DNA of 64,000 nt from Saliphagus infecundisoli (GCF_020177375.1 NZ_JAIWHV010000005.1:1-64000), one strand, 5' to 3'; numbered from the stretch's first letter, positions 34,373-43,422 are shown. Notes: a model not told the origin generated them from the letters alone. Program-made: numbers and translations.

Positions 34373-34804
34373 GATACGGTCCGTGTCTCGGCTATCGGCC
34401 CGACGAGGTAATGGGTTTCGCCTCCTCGCGCCCCTTCGAGGGGCCGACCGGACGGCCGGTGGCGATCCGATCGCACGGTCCGGTCGGGGCCCGGACGAAG
34501 ACGATCGAGCGTGTGAGCCCGACCGGAGCCCCTTGAGGGCGGTTTGCGACGGGCACGGCCCCCGGTACCGGACCGTTCGCGACTGTGTCCGCTCCGGAAC
34601 ACTCGTCCATTCGATATGCGGCCATCGGTGGAGTTTCAACGGCGTCATCGGATCGTGACCGGAGATCCATCCGGTCGTTCGGAAGAAAACCGACGGGACG
34701 TTTCCTAGCTACCCTTCGTGATGGACTATCGTCCACCGTACTCTCCCCGCGAGAGGGATACCAAAAGCCAAAGGGGTAGGAGAAGTAGGGTGGGGTAGAC
34801 AGAT
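34373..34804. other. 432-bp divergent intergenic region
   Basis: Between the copper operon and the nucleotidyltransferase, long frames exist on both strands but are Arg/Pro/Gly-rich and overlap known genes, so I see no protein. A small inverted repeat TGGAC-TATC-GTCCA lies at 34722-34735, and an A-rich ATACCAAAAG at 34756-34765 may be part of the nucleotidyltransferase promoter. The length is unusual for this compact window, so a leader or small RNA is possible. Confidence 0.45.
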
Positions 34805-35980
34805 ATGACGGATATTTCTGCAATCGTCCTCGCGGCGGGCGAGGGAAACAGGCTCAGACCGCTCACGGCGAACCGGCCGAAGCCGATGCTCCCCGCGGCG
34901 ACGACGCCGATCATCGAACACGTCTTCGACGAACTCCTCGAGGCGGGCGTCACCCAGTTGACCGTCGTCGTCGGCTACGGCCGCGAGCGGGTCCAGTCCC
35001 ATTTCGGGCCGACCTACCGGAACGTGCCGATCAACTACGTCGTCCAGGAGAAACAACTCGGTAGCGGCCACGCCCTGCTGGCCGCCGAGGAGACGGTCTC
35101 GGGGACCTGCCTCGTCGTCAACGGCGACCAGCTCGTCGACCGGCGGATCATCGCCGACGTCATCGAGACCCACGACGCCGGGGCCGACGCGACGCTCGGG
35201 CTCATCCGCCAGGCCGACGTCTCCCACTACGGCGGCGTCATTCTGGAGGACGGCGAGATCACTGAGATCGTCGAGAACCCCCGTGACGAGCGCAACTACC
35301 GGCTCAACGCGGGCGTCTACGCCCTCGAGCCGTCGGCGTTCGAGGCCGCGCGGGCGGTCGATCCCGATGACGGCGAGCGGTCGCTCGTCGACGCGATCGC
35401 CGAACTGATCGACTCCGAGGCGGTCGTCCGCGGCGTCGTCAGCGAGGGGCTGTGGGTCGACGCGACCTACCCCTGGGACCTGCTCCGGGTCGCCGACAGC
35501 CTCTTTGCGGCAGGAACGGTCCCCGAACGGGAGGTCGCCGACTCCGCACAGATCCACGAGTCGGCGACGCTGCTCGAGCCGATCGTGATCGCCGACGACG
35601 CGGTCGTCGGCCCGGGTGCGGTCGTCGGGCCGAGCGCCTGTCTCGGCGAGAACGTCACCGTCGGCGCGAGCGCGGTCTGTGAACACAGCGTCGTCGACGC
35701 CGACACCCGCATCGGGGTCAACGCGACGCTCGTCGACTGCGTCACCGGTCGCGGGGTCCGCGTCGGCGCCGGCTCGATCGTCGGCGGCGGTCCCGGCGAC
35801 GTCCACGTTGGCGACCGGATCCATCAGGACGAACCCCTGGGCGCCCTGCTCGCCGACCACGCGACCGACGACGGTGGCGTCACCTACGCGCCGGGGACGA
35901 TCGTCGGCTCGGACGCACGGATCCACGCCGGCTCGACGGTCCGGGGAACGATCGGGGACGACACGGAGGTGCAGGGCTGA
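34805..35980 (+). CDS. Bifunctional sugar-1-phosphate nucleotidylyltransferase / left-handed beta-helix acyltransferase
   Basis: A 391-residue GlmU-like enzyme. Residues 1-230 are an NTP-transferase domain with AIVLAAGEGNRLRPLT and RPKPMLP, NGDQLVD and a metal-binding tail. Residues about 245-391 contain hexapeptide (left-handed beta-helix) repeats (VVGPGAVVGPSACLGENVT, GSIVGGGPGDVHVG). It probably acetylates glucosamine-1-phosphate and/or makes UDP-GlcNAc or a dTDP-sugar. It overlaps glmS by 1 nt (TGATG), so both likely act in UDP-GlcNAc supply for S-layer or N-glycan synthesis. Confidence 0.88.
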   Translation: MTDISAIVLAAGEGNRLRPLTANRPKPMLPAATTPIIEHVFDELLEAGVTQLTVVVGYGRERVQSHFGPTYRNVPINYVVQEKQLGSGHALLAAEETVSGTCLVVNGDQLVDRRIIADVIETHDAGADATLGLIRQADVSHYGGVILEDGEITEIVENPRDERNYRLNAGVYALEPSAFEAARAVDPDDGERSLVDAIAELIDSEAVVRGVVSEGLWVDATYPWDLLRVADSLFAAGTVPEREVADSAQIHESATLLEPIVIADDAVVGPGAVVGPSACLGENVTVGASAVCEHSVVDADTRIGVNATLVDCVTGRGVRVGAGSIVGGGPGDVHVGDRIHQDEPLGALLADHATDDGGVTYAPGTIVGSDARIHAGSTVRGTIGDDTEVQG

Positions 35981-37776
35981 TGTGTGGGATCATCGGCTAC
36001 GTCGGCGACGGCCACGACACCGCCGACGTCCTCCTCGACGGCCTCTCCGGGCTCGAGTACCGGGGCTACGACTCGGCGGGCATCGCACTGGCCAACGCGA
36101 CCCTCGACGTCTTCAAACGCGAGGGCGAGGTCTCGGCTCTCGAGTCGGCCCTGGAGGGTGCCGACGTCCACGGCGGAGCCGTCGGCATTGGCCACACCCG
36201 GTGGTCGACTCACGGGCCGCCATCCGACGCCAACGCCCACCCTCACACCGACGAGCGAAACCGGGTCGCCGTCGTCCACAACGGCATCATCGAGAACTAC
36301 CAGGAGATCCGCGACGAGCTGACGGCCGCGGGCGTCACCTTCGTCAGCGAGACCGACACCGAGGTCGTCCCCCACCTGATCGGCCAGGCCCTGGACGCCG
36401 GCTACGACCCCGAGGAGGCGTTCCGGCGGGCGGTCGACCGGATCGAGGGCAGCTACGCGATCGCCGCCGTCTTCGTCGGCTCGGAGACGATCTACGCCGC
36501 CCGGGAGTCCTCGCCGCTCGTGCTCGGCGTCGGCGACGAGGGACACTACCTCGCGAGCGACGTCCCCGCGTTCGTCGAGTACACCGATCGCGTGATCTAC
36601 CTCGACGACGGCGAGTTCGCCCGGATCGAGGAGGGCGGGATCGTCGTCACCGACCGCGAGGGTCTCGTTGTCGAGACCTCCATCGAGACGATCGAGTGGG
36701 ACCCCGAGGAAACCGGGAAAAGCGGCTACGACCACTACATGCAAAAGGAGATCTACGAACAGCCGACCTCCCTCCGGCAGTGTCTGCGGGGACGGGTTGA
36801 CGAACTCGAGGGCGAGATCGTCCTCGAGGAGCTCGCCGACCTCGCGGTCGAGGGCCCGGTCCAGTTCGTCGCCTGTGGCACCTCCTACCACGCCGCCCTC
36901 TACGGCTCCGCCTTACTCCAGGAGCGAGGAATCCCCGCCCAGGCGTTTCTCGCGAGCGAGTACGCGAGCGAGCGGATCCCCGTCGGCGAGGACCACCTCG
37001 TCGTCGGCGTCACCCAGAGCGGGGAGACCGCCGACACGATGCGGGCGTTGCGGGAGGCAAGCGCCGCCGGCGCCGAGACCCTCGCGGTCACCAACGTCGT
37101 CGCGAGCTCCGCCGCCCGCGAGTGCGATCACGCCCTCTACATCCGTGCGGGCCCCGAGATCGGCGTCGCGGCGACGAAGACGTTCGCGAGCCAGCAGGTC
37201 GCCCTGACCGCGCTGGCCTGTGTGATCGGCGGCGGGGACTCCCGAGAGGTCGTCCGGGGGCTCCGGTCGGTCCCCGATAAGGTCCAGACCGTCCTCGACG
37301 AGTCGACCGCCCGCGAGGTCGCCGCCGAGTTCGTCGACGCCGACGCCTACTTCTTCATCGGTAGACACTACCAGTACCCCGTCGCCCTCGAAGGAGCCCT
37401 GAAGATGAAGGAAATTACGTACAAACACGCCGAGGGCTTCGCCGCGGGCGAGCTCAAACACGGCCCGCTCGCGCTCGTGACCGAGCGGACGCCCGTCTTC
37501 GCGCTCGTCACCGGCGACGGCGAGATCGCCCGCAAGACCATCGGGAACGTCAAGGAAGTCGAAGCACGGGGCGCCCCCGTCGTCGCCGTCACCGACGGCC
37601 AGTCCGACGTCGAGCAGTACGCCGACCACGTCCTCCGTGTGCCCACGAGCACGCCCGTCGCGGCCGCGACGGTCGCGAACGTCCAGCTCCAGCTCGTCGC
37701 CTACTGGGTCGCGAACATGCTCGGGCGGTCGATCGACAAGCCCCGGAACCTGGCGAAGAGCGTCACCGTCGAGTAG
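35980..37776 (+). CDS. glmS: Glutamine-fructose-6-phosphate aminotransferase
   Basis: A 598-residue enzyme making glucosamine-6-phosphate. The N-terminal glutaminase has the nucleophile Cys2 (MCGIIGY), LEYRGYDSAG, GHTRWSTHG and HNGIIENYQEI. Two SIS isomerase domains follow (ACGTSYHAAL, TQSGETADTM; YKHAEGFAAGELKHGPLAL), with the C-terminal NLAKSVTVE lid. Length is typical. The start overlaps the upstream nucleotidyltransferase stop by 1 nt. Confidence 0.97.
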   Translation: MCGIIGYVGDGHDTADVLLDGLSGLEYRGYDSAGIALANATLDVFKREGEVSALESALEGADVHGGAVGIGHTRWSTHGPPSDANAHPHTDERNRVAVVHNGIIENYQEIRDELTAAGVTFVSETDTEVVPHLIGQALDAGYDPEEAFRRAVDRIEGSYAIAAVFVGSETIYAARESSPLVLGVGDEGHYLASDVPAFVEYTDRVIYLDDGEFARIEEGGIVVTDREGLVVETSIETIEWDPEETGKSGYDHYMQKEIYEQPTSLRQCLRGRVDELEGEIVLEELADLAVEGPVQFVACGTSYHAALYGSALLQERGIPAQAFLASEYASERIPVGEDHLVVGVTQSGETADTMRALREASAAGAETLAVTNVVASSAARECDHALYIRAGPEIGVAATKTFASQQVALTALACVIGGGDSREVVRGLRSVPDKVQTVLDESTAREVAAEFVDADAYFFIGRHYQYPVALEGALKMKEITYKHAEGFAAGELKHGPLALVTERTPVFALVTGDGEIARKTIGNVKEVEARGAPVVAVTDGQSDVEQYADHVLRVPTSTPVAAATVANVQLQLVAYWVANMLGRSIDKPRNLAKSVTVE

Positions 37777-37867
37777 TCGCGATACCGGACTCCCGAGATC
37801 CGCCCGGAACGTATCACTCCCCGTCGAGAACCGTACACTCATATATCCTGAAGCCCTGGCAACAGGT

Positions 37868-38122
37868 ATGGACAGGCTACTCCGACTCGCCGGGCTGGGA
37901 CTGATCGCCGTGGTCGCGCTGTTCGTCCTCCTGGAGGTCGTGAGCGCGATTCTCGGTCTCGTCTGGTGGATCGCCAACGTCGTGGTCTCGCTCGCCGTCC
38001 TCGCCCTCCTGGCATATCTGGCGTATCTCGCCTACGACCGGTTCTACCGCGACGGAAACCGAGGAAATGGCCCCTCGAGGGGCCGGAGCCACGAGGACGA
38101 CCGGGAACGGCTCCTCGAGTAG
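37868..38122 (+). CDS. Small two-helix membrane protein
   Basis: An 84-residue protein: two hydrophobic helices (about 5-25 and 29-55) and a basic/acidic C-terminal tail with arginines and serines (RGNGPSRGRSHEDDRE). A TATA-like ATATAT at 37841-37846 sits 25 bp before the ATG, so a leaderless transcript is likely. It ends 3 nt before an Nmad3-type gene, suggesting co-transcription. I do not recognise the family. Confidence 0.68.
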   Translation: MDRLLRLAGLGLIAVVALFVLLEVVSAILGLVWWIANVVVSLAVLALLAYLAYLAYDRFYRDGNRGNGPSRGRSHEDDRERLLE

Positions 38123-38125
38123 GTC

Positions 38126-38923
38126 GTGACCGTCGTTCTCGCCGGCGTCGGCGCCGACACCACGAACGTCGGGACCGTCGCGCCCCTGTACGACGACGGC
38201 CGGTTCGAGTACGTCCCGATCCCCGAGAAGACCCGCGAAACCGACGAGGAGGAGACGTTCGGCTCGTGGCCACTGCGGGGGCGGAAGGGCGTCGCCGCCG
38301 ACCTCACGACGCGGATCCGGCCCCGACCGATCGGCGACGACGACCTCGTCCTCTCGGGGGAGGACCTCGCCGGGTGGCCCCTCCACCGCGACCCGAACTT
38401 CGAGGCGCTTTCCTACGGCGAGCACCGTGCGGGCTACGTCTCCCGCCTGCGCTCGCTGGAGGCGGGCGACGCCGTCGGCTTCTACGCCGGACTCTCGGAT
38501 GGTGACCGCACCCACCGCTACCTGATCGGCTCGTTCACCGTCGAGGAGGTCGCTGTCGTCACACCCGAGACCCCGCCGGAGGAACGGGAGGCGATCCTCG
38601 AGCGGTTTCCCGAGAACGCCCACGCCAAGCGTGCCTCCGGAACCGAACTCTACCGCGAGGAGAAGGCCGTCGTCCTCCTCGCCGGCCGGGAACCCGGCGG
38701 GCTCCTCGCGCGCGATCCGGTCCGGATCAGCGACTACTACGTCGCGGCGGGCAACGAACGGGCCCAGTACTACCTTCGGGAGAGGGTTTCGGAGAAGCTC
38801 TCGGTCGTCGCCGGCCGGGAGAACATGACGTTCAAACCCGCCTACGAGTGTTCGATCCCGGCCGAACGGTTCCACGAGCTGCTTGGCGAACCCGGCGACC
38901 GGCCCGTAGACGAGCCCGCGTAA
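38126..38923 (+). CDS. Nmad3-like putative nucleotide-modification protein
   Basis: A 265-residue protein that begins VLAGVGADTTNVGTVAPLY and contains IPEKTRETDEEE, a DPNFEALSYGEH segment and YRAGDAVGFYAGL-like sequence (SLEAGDAVGFYAGL). These match, from memory, the Nmad3 (nucleotide modification associated domain 3) family, found near DNA-base-modification genes and as a solo gene in haloarchaea. The activity is unknown. GTG 38126 is the start. Its only close partner is the small membrane protein 3 nt upstream. Confidence 0.65.
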   Translation: MTVVLAGVGADTTNVGTVAPLYDDGRFEYVPIPEKTRETDEEETFGSWPLRGRKGVAADLTTRIRPRPIGDDDLVLSGEDLAGWPLHRDPNFEALSYGEHRAGYVSRLRSLEAGDAVGFYAGLSDGDRTHRYLIGSFTVEEVAVVTPETPPEEREAILERFPENAHAKRASGTELYREEKAVVLLAGREPGGLLARDPVRISDYYVAAGNERAQYYLRERVSEKLSVVAGRENMTFKPAYECSIPAERFHELLGEPGDRPVDEPA

Positions 38924-38991
38924 CGCGACCGCCGAACAGTACAGCGGCAAGGAGGCCCCGGATACTTGTGTCCCGGCGACCTCCTGTAGGT

Positions 38992-39147
38992 ATGAGCTAC
39001 AACGGATCAACCTACCGGACGACGATCGGCTGGTCGCTGCTCTCCTCGGGGCTCGTCACGCTCCTCTTGATAGTGCTGCCCTTCGACTCGCTGTGGTGGG
39101 GACTGCTCCTGATCGCGGCCGGGATCGTCGTGATGATCTACCGCTAG
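38992..39147 (+). CDS. 51-residue two-helix membrane protein
   Basis: Residues 10-28 (TIGWSLLSSGLVTLLLIVL) and 32-49 (SLWWGLLLIAAGIVVMIY) are hydrophobic helices, with a short polar N-terminus (MSYNGSTYR). A GATACTTG element near 38961-38968 may be its promoter. It ends tail-to-tail with the deaminase gene, overlapping by 4 nt. Function is unknown. Confidence 0.6.
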   Translation: MSYNGSTYRTTIGWSLLSSGLVTLLLIVLPFDSLWWGLLLIAAGIVVMIYR

Positions 39148-40430
39148 GCCCGCTCGGCGACCGCCTCGGCGCGCTTCTGGGCGCGCTCGCGGACCCCCTC
39201 CGAATCGAGGGTGAGCACCTCCCGGTCGCGCATGAGGACCTCGCCGCCACAGACCGTGTGCCGGACGTCCGAGCCCCGCACGGCGTACGCGAGGTGGCTC
39301 ACGAGGTCGTGGCGCGGCGTCAGGTGTGCGGAGTCGAGATCGACCACGGCGATATCGGCCGGCGCACCCTCCTCGAGTCGTCCCCCCTCGATCCCGACGG
39401 CGTCGGCGCTGCCCGCGGTCGCCATCCCGACGACCGCGTCGGCGGGGACCGCGCTTGCGTCCCCGCTCGCGAGTTTGCCGACCATCGCCGCGTCGCGGGC
39501 CTCGCCGAACGGATCGAGGTCGTTGTTCGAGGCGGCGCCGTCAGTGCCGATCCCGACCGTGACCCCCGCCTCGCGCATCTCCTCGACGGGTGCCATCCCG
39601 CTCGCGAGCTTCATGTTCGAGGCCGGACAGTGGATCACGCCCGTCCCCGCCTCCGCGAGCAGGTCGATCTCCTCGCGATCGACGTGGACCGCGTGGGCAA
39701 GGAAGTCCTCGGGCTCGAGCATCCCCCGCTCGGCGGCGTAGGCGAGCGGGCGAACACCCTCCTCCGCGACGATCGGCGCGACCTCCTCGTCGGTCTCGTT
39801 GGCGTGATAGTGGATCGGAACGCCCGCATCGCGGGCCTTCGGGACGAACTCCTCCAGATACTCGGTCCCCACGGTCGTCAGCGAGTGGGGCATAAACGCC
39901 GTCGAGATCCGTCCGTCGGCCGCGCCGGCGAACTCGCGGGCGACCGCGAGGCTCTCCTCTGCGTCCGCACGGGCGGCGGCGTCGTCTTTCCCGACCGTGA
40001 CGATCCCGTGGCCCAGCCGTGCTCGCACCCCGGCGGTCTCGACCGCCTCGACGATCTCGCCCACCTCGAAGTACATGTCCGCGAACGCCGTGGTGCCGGC
40101 CTCGATCATCTCGAGGAGGCCGAGTTCCGCGCCCGCGCGGACGTCCTCGGCGGTGAGGGCGCCCTCCGCGGGCCAGATGTCCTCCCGGAGCCAGGCGTCG
40201 AGAGGTTTGTCGTCGGCGTACCCCCGTAGCAGGCTCATCGCGACGTGACAGTGGCCGTTGACCAGTCCGGGGATCACGAGTCCCCCCGAGGCGTCGAGGT
40301 GCGCGTCGCCCTCCAGATCCGAACCGATCTCGACGATCTCGCCCGCGTCCCGATCGACGAGGAGGTCAGCACGTTCGACCGTCAGATCCGGAAGCAAGAC
40401 CTGCCCGCCGATGATCGCAAGCGTCGTCAT
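39144..40430 (-). CDS. Amidohydrolase, MtaD/TrzA-like (SAH/MTA deaminase type)
   Basis: A 428-residue metal-dependent amidohydrolase. Metal residues include His60 and His62 (VNGHCHVAMSLLRG), a HYHANETDEE motif, AHAVHVD and GTDGAASNNDLD. This set is that of 5'-methylthioadenosine/S-adenosylhomocysteine deaminases and related 8-oxoguanine or chlorohydrolase-type enzymes. It probably recycles MTA or SAH to inosyl derivatives. ATG 40430 is preferred over the upstream frame to 40460 because TLAIIGGQVLLPD is the conserved start. Confidence 0.88.
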   Translation of the reverse strand: MTTLAIIGGQVLLPDLTVERADLLVDRDAGEIVEIGSDLEGDAHLDASGGLVIPGLVNGHCHVAMSLLRGYADDKPLDAWLREDIWPAEGALTAEDVRAGAELGLLEMIEAGTTAFADMYFEVGEIVEAVETAGVRARLGHGIVTVGKDDAAARADAEESLAVAREFAGAADGRISTAFMPHSLTTVGTEYLEEFVPKARDAGVPIHYHANETDEEVAPIVAEEGVRPLAYAAERGMLEPEDFLAHAVHVDREEIDLLAEAGTGVIHCPASNMKLASGMAPVEEMREAGVTVGIGTDGAASNNDLDPFGEARDAAMVGKLASGDASAVPADAVVGMATAGSADAVGIEGGRLEEGAPADIAVVDLDSAHLTPRHDLVSHLAYAVRGSDVRHTVCGGEVLMRDREVLTLDSEGVRERAQKRAEAVAERA

Positions 40431-40456
40431 GGAGCGGGGTTCACGTCGGGGGTGCG

Positions 40457-41059
40457 TCAATCCTGCGTCTCGCCGGCGAGCCAGCCCTCGACTCGCTCGG
40501 CGAGCGCGCCGCGGCGATGGATCCGTCCGTGTTCGACGTCGACGACGGTGCTCGGGGGAGCCTCGCCGTCGGCGGTCGCCGGATCGTCCGCGAGGACGAC
40601 GGCGACCGCCTCGCGGATCGTCGGATCGAGGTCGGCCGCCCGCCGGACCGATGGCTCCCCGCTTCTGTTCGCGCTGGTGGCCGTGATCGGCCCCGCCCGC
40701 TCGGCGAGCGCGAGCGCGGGCTCGCAGTCGGGAACTCGGACCCCGACCCGGTCGCCGCCCGCGGTGAGGACGTCCGGGATCGCTCCCCCGTGCCGGCAGA
40801 CGACGGTCACCGGACCGGGGAGGAACGCCCGCATGAACCGCTCCTCGCGCTCTCCCGCCCGGACGTACTCGAGGGCGCGGTCGACGCTTCCGACCGCAAC
40901 GGAGACCGGCTTCGAGCGGTCGCGGCCCTTCGCCTCGAAGACTCGCTCGACGGCCGCGGAGTCGGTCGCGTCGGCTCCCAGCCCGTACACCGTCTCCGTC
41001 GGGTAGACGACGAGTTCGCCCCGTTCGATCGCCCTCACGGCGGCCTCGAAATCGTCCAT
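40457..41059 (-). CDS. L-threonylcarbamoyladenylate synthase (Sua5/YrdC family)
   Basis: A 200-residue enzyme that makes threonylcarbamoyl-AMP, the donor for t6A37 on ANN-decoding tRNAs. ELVVYPTETVYGLGADATD, KGRDRSKPVSV, PGPVTVVC and SANRSGEPSV are family motifs. It lacks the C-terminal Sua5 domain, so it is the short TsaC/YrdC form. It is followed at 26 nt by the deaminase gene on the same strand. Confidence 0.93.
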   Translation of the reverse strand: MDDFEAAVRAIERGELVVYPTETVYGLGADATDSAAVERVFEAKGRDRSKPVSVAVGSVDRALEYVRAGEREERFMRAFLPGPVTVVCRHGGAIPDVLTAGGDRVGVRVPDCEPALALAERAGPITATSANRSGEPSVRRAADLDPTIREAVAVVLADDPATADGEAPPSTVVDVEHGRIHRRGALAERVEGWLAGETQD

Positions 41060-41102
41060 GAGGACAGTGGCCGGCTGGCGGCCAAAAGCGCTGCGTCCCG
41101 GC

Positions 41103-41597
41103 TCAGAGCCGTGCGTCGACCTCGTCGTAGTCGGGGAACTCGGGCCACTCGCTTGCGACCCAGGCGTACTCGACGGTCAGGTCGTCCTCGAGCAGGAAGA
41201 TCGCCGGCCGGGGTTCTTCGATTTCCGCCATCCCGTCGAGGTCGTTGACGATGCCGTACTCCTCGGCGACGCCGTTGGCCGGGTCCGAGAAGAGCGGGGC
41301 GTCGATTCCCCGGTCATCGATGAACCGCTTGTGCTCGTAGGGCGTCGATATCGAGAGCCCGACGACCTCGATGGCGTCGGTCCAGCCGCGGTCGCGGATC
41401 TCGTTCCACATGTAGGTCGCCGGAAAGGCGCCGTCCATCGGGTGACAGACCAGCAGGAGCCGTCCGTCCGCGACCGCCGACAGCCGGGCGTCCTCCCAGT
41501 ACTCCCCGTTGACGAGCGGGCGCTCGAAGTCGGGCGCGTGGTCGCCCTCCTCGACGTGGTCGGTCTCGGGAAGCGAGACGACGTCGAAGTCGGGCAT
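41103..41597 (-). CDS. Redoxin-domain (peroxiredoxin-like) protein lacking the peroxidatic Cys
   Basis: A 164-residue thioredoxin-fold protein of the AhpC/TSA type. The strand-loop RLLLVCHPMDGAFPATYMW aligns with the peroxidatic loop, but the PxxxT/SxxC cysteine is absent; the only Cys in the protein is Cys51, at the end of the preceding strand. Other family parts (VVGLSISTPYEHKRFIDD, PLFSDPANGVAEEYGI, RPAIFLL) are intact. It may be a thiol-independent homologue or one that uses Cys51 differently. It is translationally coupled (1-nt overlap) to a glutaredoxin-like gene. Confidence 0.82.
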   Translation of the reverse strand: MPDFDVVSLPETDHVEEGDHAPDFERPLVNGEYWEDARLSAVADGRLLLVCHPMDGAFPATYMWNEIRDRGWTDAIEVVGLSISTPYEHKRFIDDRGIDAPLFSDPANGVAEEYGIVNDLDGMAEIEEPRPAIFLLEDDLTVEYAWVASEWPEFPDYDEVDARL

Positions 41598-41938
41598 CAG
41601 TCGCCACCCCCAGTCCCGGCGTCGTGGGGCCCGTCGGTTGCCGCGCTCTCATCCTCGCGGCGCCCACTGATTGCCGCGCTCTCCCCGTACGTGCGCTCGA
41701 GATAGTCGACGATGTTGGCGCTCTCGGACATCGTCACTCCCGTTCGAGGGTCGACGATGGCGGGCACCGAGCGTTTGCCCGAGACCCGCTTGACGACGTT
41801 CCGGTCGGAGTGCATCGGTTCGACGAACCGCGAGCGGTACTCGAGCCCGCAGGCGTCGAGCGTCCGGGTGACCCGCTCACAGAACGGACACGCCTGGAGA
41901 CGATAGAACGTGATCGGGGCGTCGGAGTCGGGTGCCAT
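41597..41938 (-). CDS. Glutaredoxin/GST N-terminal-domain protein with CPFC
   Basis: A 113-residue thioredoxin-fold protein with Cys17-x-x-Cys20 in ITFYRLQACPFCERV, then KRSVPAIVDPRTGVTMSES (the cis-Pro region) and ANIVDYLERTY. It matches the N-terminal domain of glutathione S-transferases and glutaredoxins without the GST helical C-terminal domain. Haloarchaea use gamma-glutamylcysteine rather than glutathione, so that or a thioredoxin system would be its reductant. It overlaps the redoxin gene by 1 nt, which suggests they function together. Confidence 0.85.
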   Translation of the reverse strand: MAPDSDAPITFYRLQACPFCERVTRTLDACGLEYRSRFVEPMHSDRNVVKRVSGKRSVPAIVDPRTGVTMSESANIVDYLERTYGESAAISGRREDESAATDGPHDAGTGGGD

Positions 41939-42057
41939 ACCCCCCGTTGGGGCCTGCGTCCGGTAAGAGTGTCGTCGATCGCGGCCCGAAGAGAACCCCT
42001 TTGGAGTGCCGAAAGCGGAAACTGTTAATCGGCCGGGTGATAAATCGAGGGTAGTCA

Positions 42058-43422
42058 ATGGTACCGTCCGCGATTCTCGAGGTTGCGCTTGCGACGTACG
42101 AACTCCCCGTGATCGGAACGGAGATCAATCAGACCGCGGTCACTGTCGCGGGCGCCCTCGTCGTCGTCGTGTTGATCGGTCTCTCGGGGTTTTTCTCCTC
42201 GTCGGAGATCGCGCTGTTCAACCTCCCGAAACACCGCCTCGACGGGATGGTCGAGGACGGCATCCCCGGCGCGAAGCGAGTCGAGTCGCTCAAAGAGGAC
42301 CCCCACCGCCTGCTCGTGACGATCCTCGTCGGGAACAACGTCGCCAACATCGCGATGACCTCGATCACGACCGCGCTGCTCGGCTTTTACTTCGGCGGGC
42401 TCTCCGCGGTCCTGCTCTCGACGGTCGGCATCACGGCGGTCGTCCTGTTGTTCGGCGAGAGCGGGCCCAAGTCCTACGCCGTCGAGCACACCGAGAGCTG
42501 GTCGATCCGGGTCGCACGGCCCCTGAAGGCCACCGAGTACCTCCTCTTTCCGCTCGTCGTCCTCTTCGACCACCTCACTCGCCAGATCAACAAGCTAACC
42601 GGCTCGACGGAGGGCGCCATCGAGAGCCCCTACGTCACCAGAGACGAGATCCAGGGGATGATCGAGTCCGGCGAGCGCGAGGGCGTGTTGGAGGAAGAAG
42701 AACACGAGATGCTCCAGCGGATCTTCCGGTTCAACCAGACGATCGTCAAGGAGGTGATGACCCCGCGCCTCGATGTCACCGCCGTCCCCAAGGACGCCGG
42801 CATCGACGAGGCGATCGAGACCTGCATCCAGAGCGGCCACGCCCGCGTCCCCGTCTACGAGGGCAGCCTCGACAACATCCAGGGCGTCGTCCACATCCGC
42901 GATCTCGTCCGGGACCTGAACTACGGCGAGACCCACGACCTCGAACTCGAGGACATGATCCAGCCGACGCTGCACGTCCCCGAGTCCAAAAACGTCGACG
43001 AGCTCCTCGCGGAGATGCGCGAGGGGCGGATGCACATGGTGATCGTCGTCGACGAGTTCGGGACCACCGAAGGGATCGTCACGATGGAGGACATGGTCGA
43101 GGAGATCGTCGGCGAGATCCTCGAAGGGAGTGAGGACGAACCCGTCGAAGAGATCGACGACCACACCGTCCTCGTCCGCGGCGAGGTCAACGTCGAAGAC
43201 GTAAATGAGGCCTTAGAGATCGACCTCCCGGAGGGCGAGGAGTTCGAGACGATCGCGGGCTTCATCTTCAACCGCGCGGGCCGGCTCGTCGAGGAGGGCG
43301 AGGAGATCGAGTTCGACGGCGTCCGGATCACCGTCGAGGACGTCGAGAACACCCGGATCATGAAGGCGCGGCTGACGAAGGTAAAGCGAGAGGAACCCGC
43401 CGAGGCCGACGTCGAGGAGTGA
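42058..43422 (+). CDS. CNNM/CorC-type transporter with CBS pair
   Basis: A 454-residue membrane protein: a CNNM (DUF21) domain with helices at about 25-45, 80-115 and 140-160, a linker, a CBS pair (MTPRLDVTAVPKDAGIDEAI; RMHMVIVVDEFGTTEGIVTM) and a C-terminal CorC/HlyC transporter-associated domain (TVLVRGEVNVEDVNEALEID). Relatives export Mg2+ or Co2+. TATA-like GTTAATCGG near 42035 is about 25 bp before the ATG. Confidence 0.9.
   Translation: MVPSAILEVALATYELPVIGTEINQTAVTVAGALVVVVLIGLSGFFSSSEIALFNLPKHRLDGMVEDGIPGAKRVESLKEDPHRLLVTILVGNNVANIAMTSITTALLGFYFGGLSAVLLSTVGITAVVLLFGESGPKSYAVEHTESWSIRVARPLKATEYLLFPLVVLFDHLTRQINKLTGSTEGAIESPYVTRDEIQGMIESGEREGVLEEEEHEMLQRIFRFNQTIVKEVMTPRLDVTAVPKDAGIDEAIETCIQSGHARVPVYEGSLDNIQGVVHIRDLVRDLNYGETHDLELEDMIQPTLHVPESKNVDELLAEMREGRMHMVIVVDEFGTTEGIVTMEDMVEEIVGEILEGSEDEPVEEIDDHTVLVRGEVNVEDVNEALEIDLPEGEEFETIAGFIFNRAGRLVEEGEEIEFDGVRITVEDVENTRIMKARLTKVKREEPAEADVEE

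Noticed and set aside
34392-34823. 143-residue minus-strand frame in the 432-bp gap
   Set aside because: Starts inside the nucleotidyltransferase gene, has low-complexity residues and no recognisable domain.
35850-35990. Possible glmS ribozyme or riboswitch upstream of glmS
   Set aside because: The glmS start overlaps the preceding coding gene by 1 nt, leaving no leader; the glmS ribozyme is bacterial.
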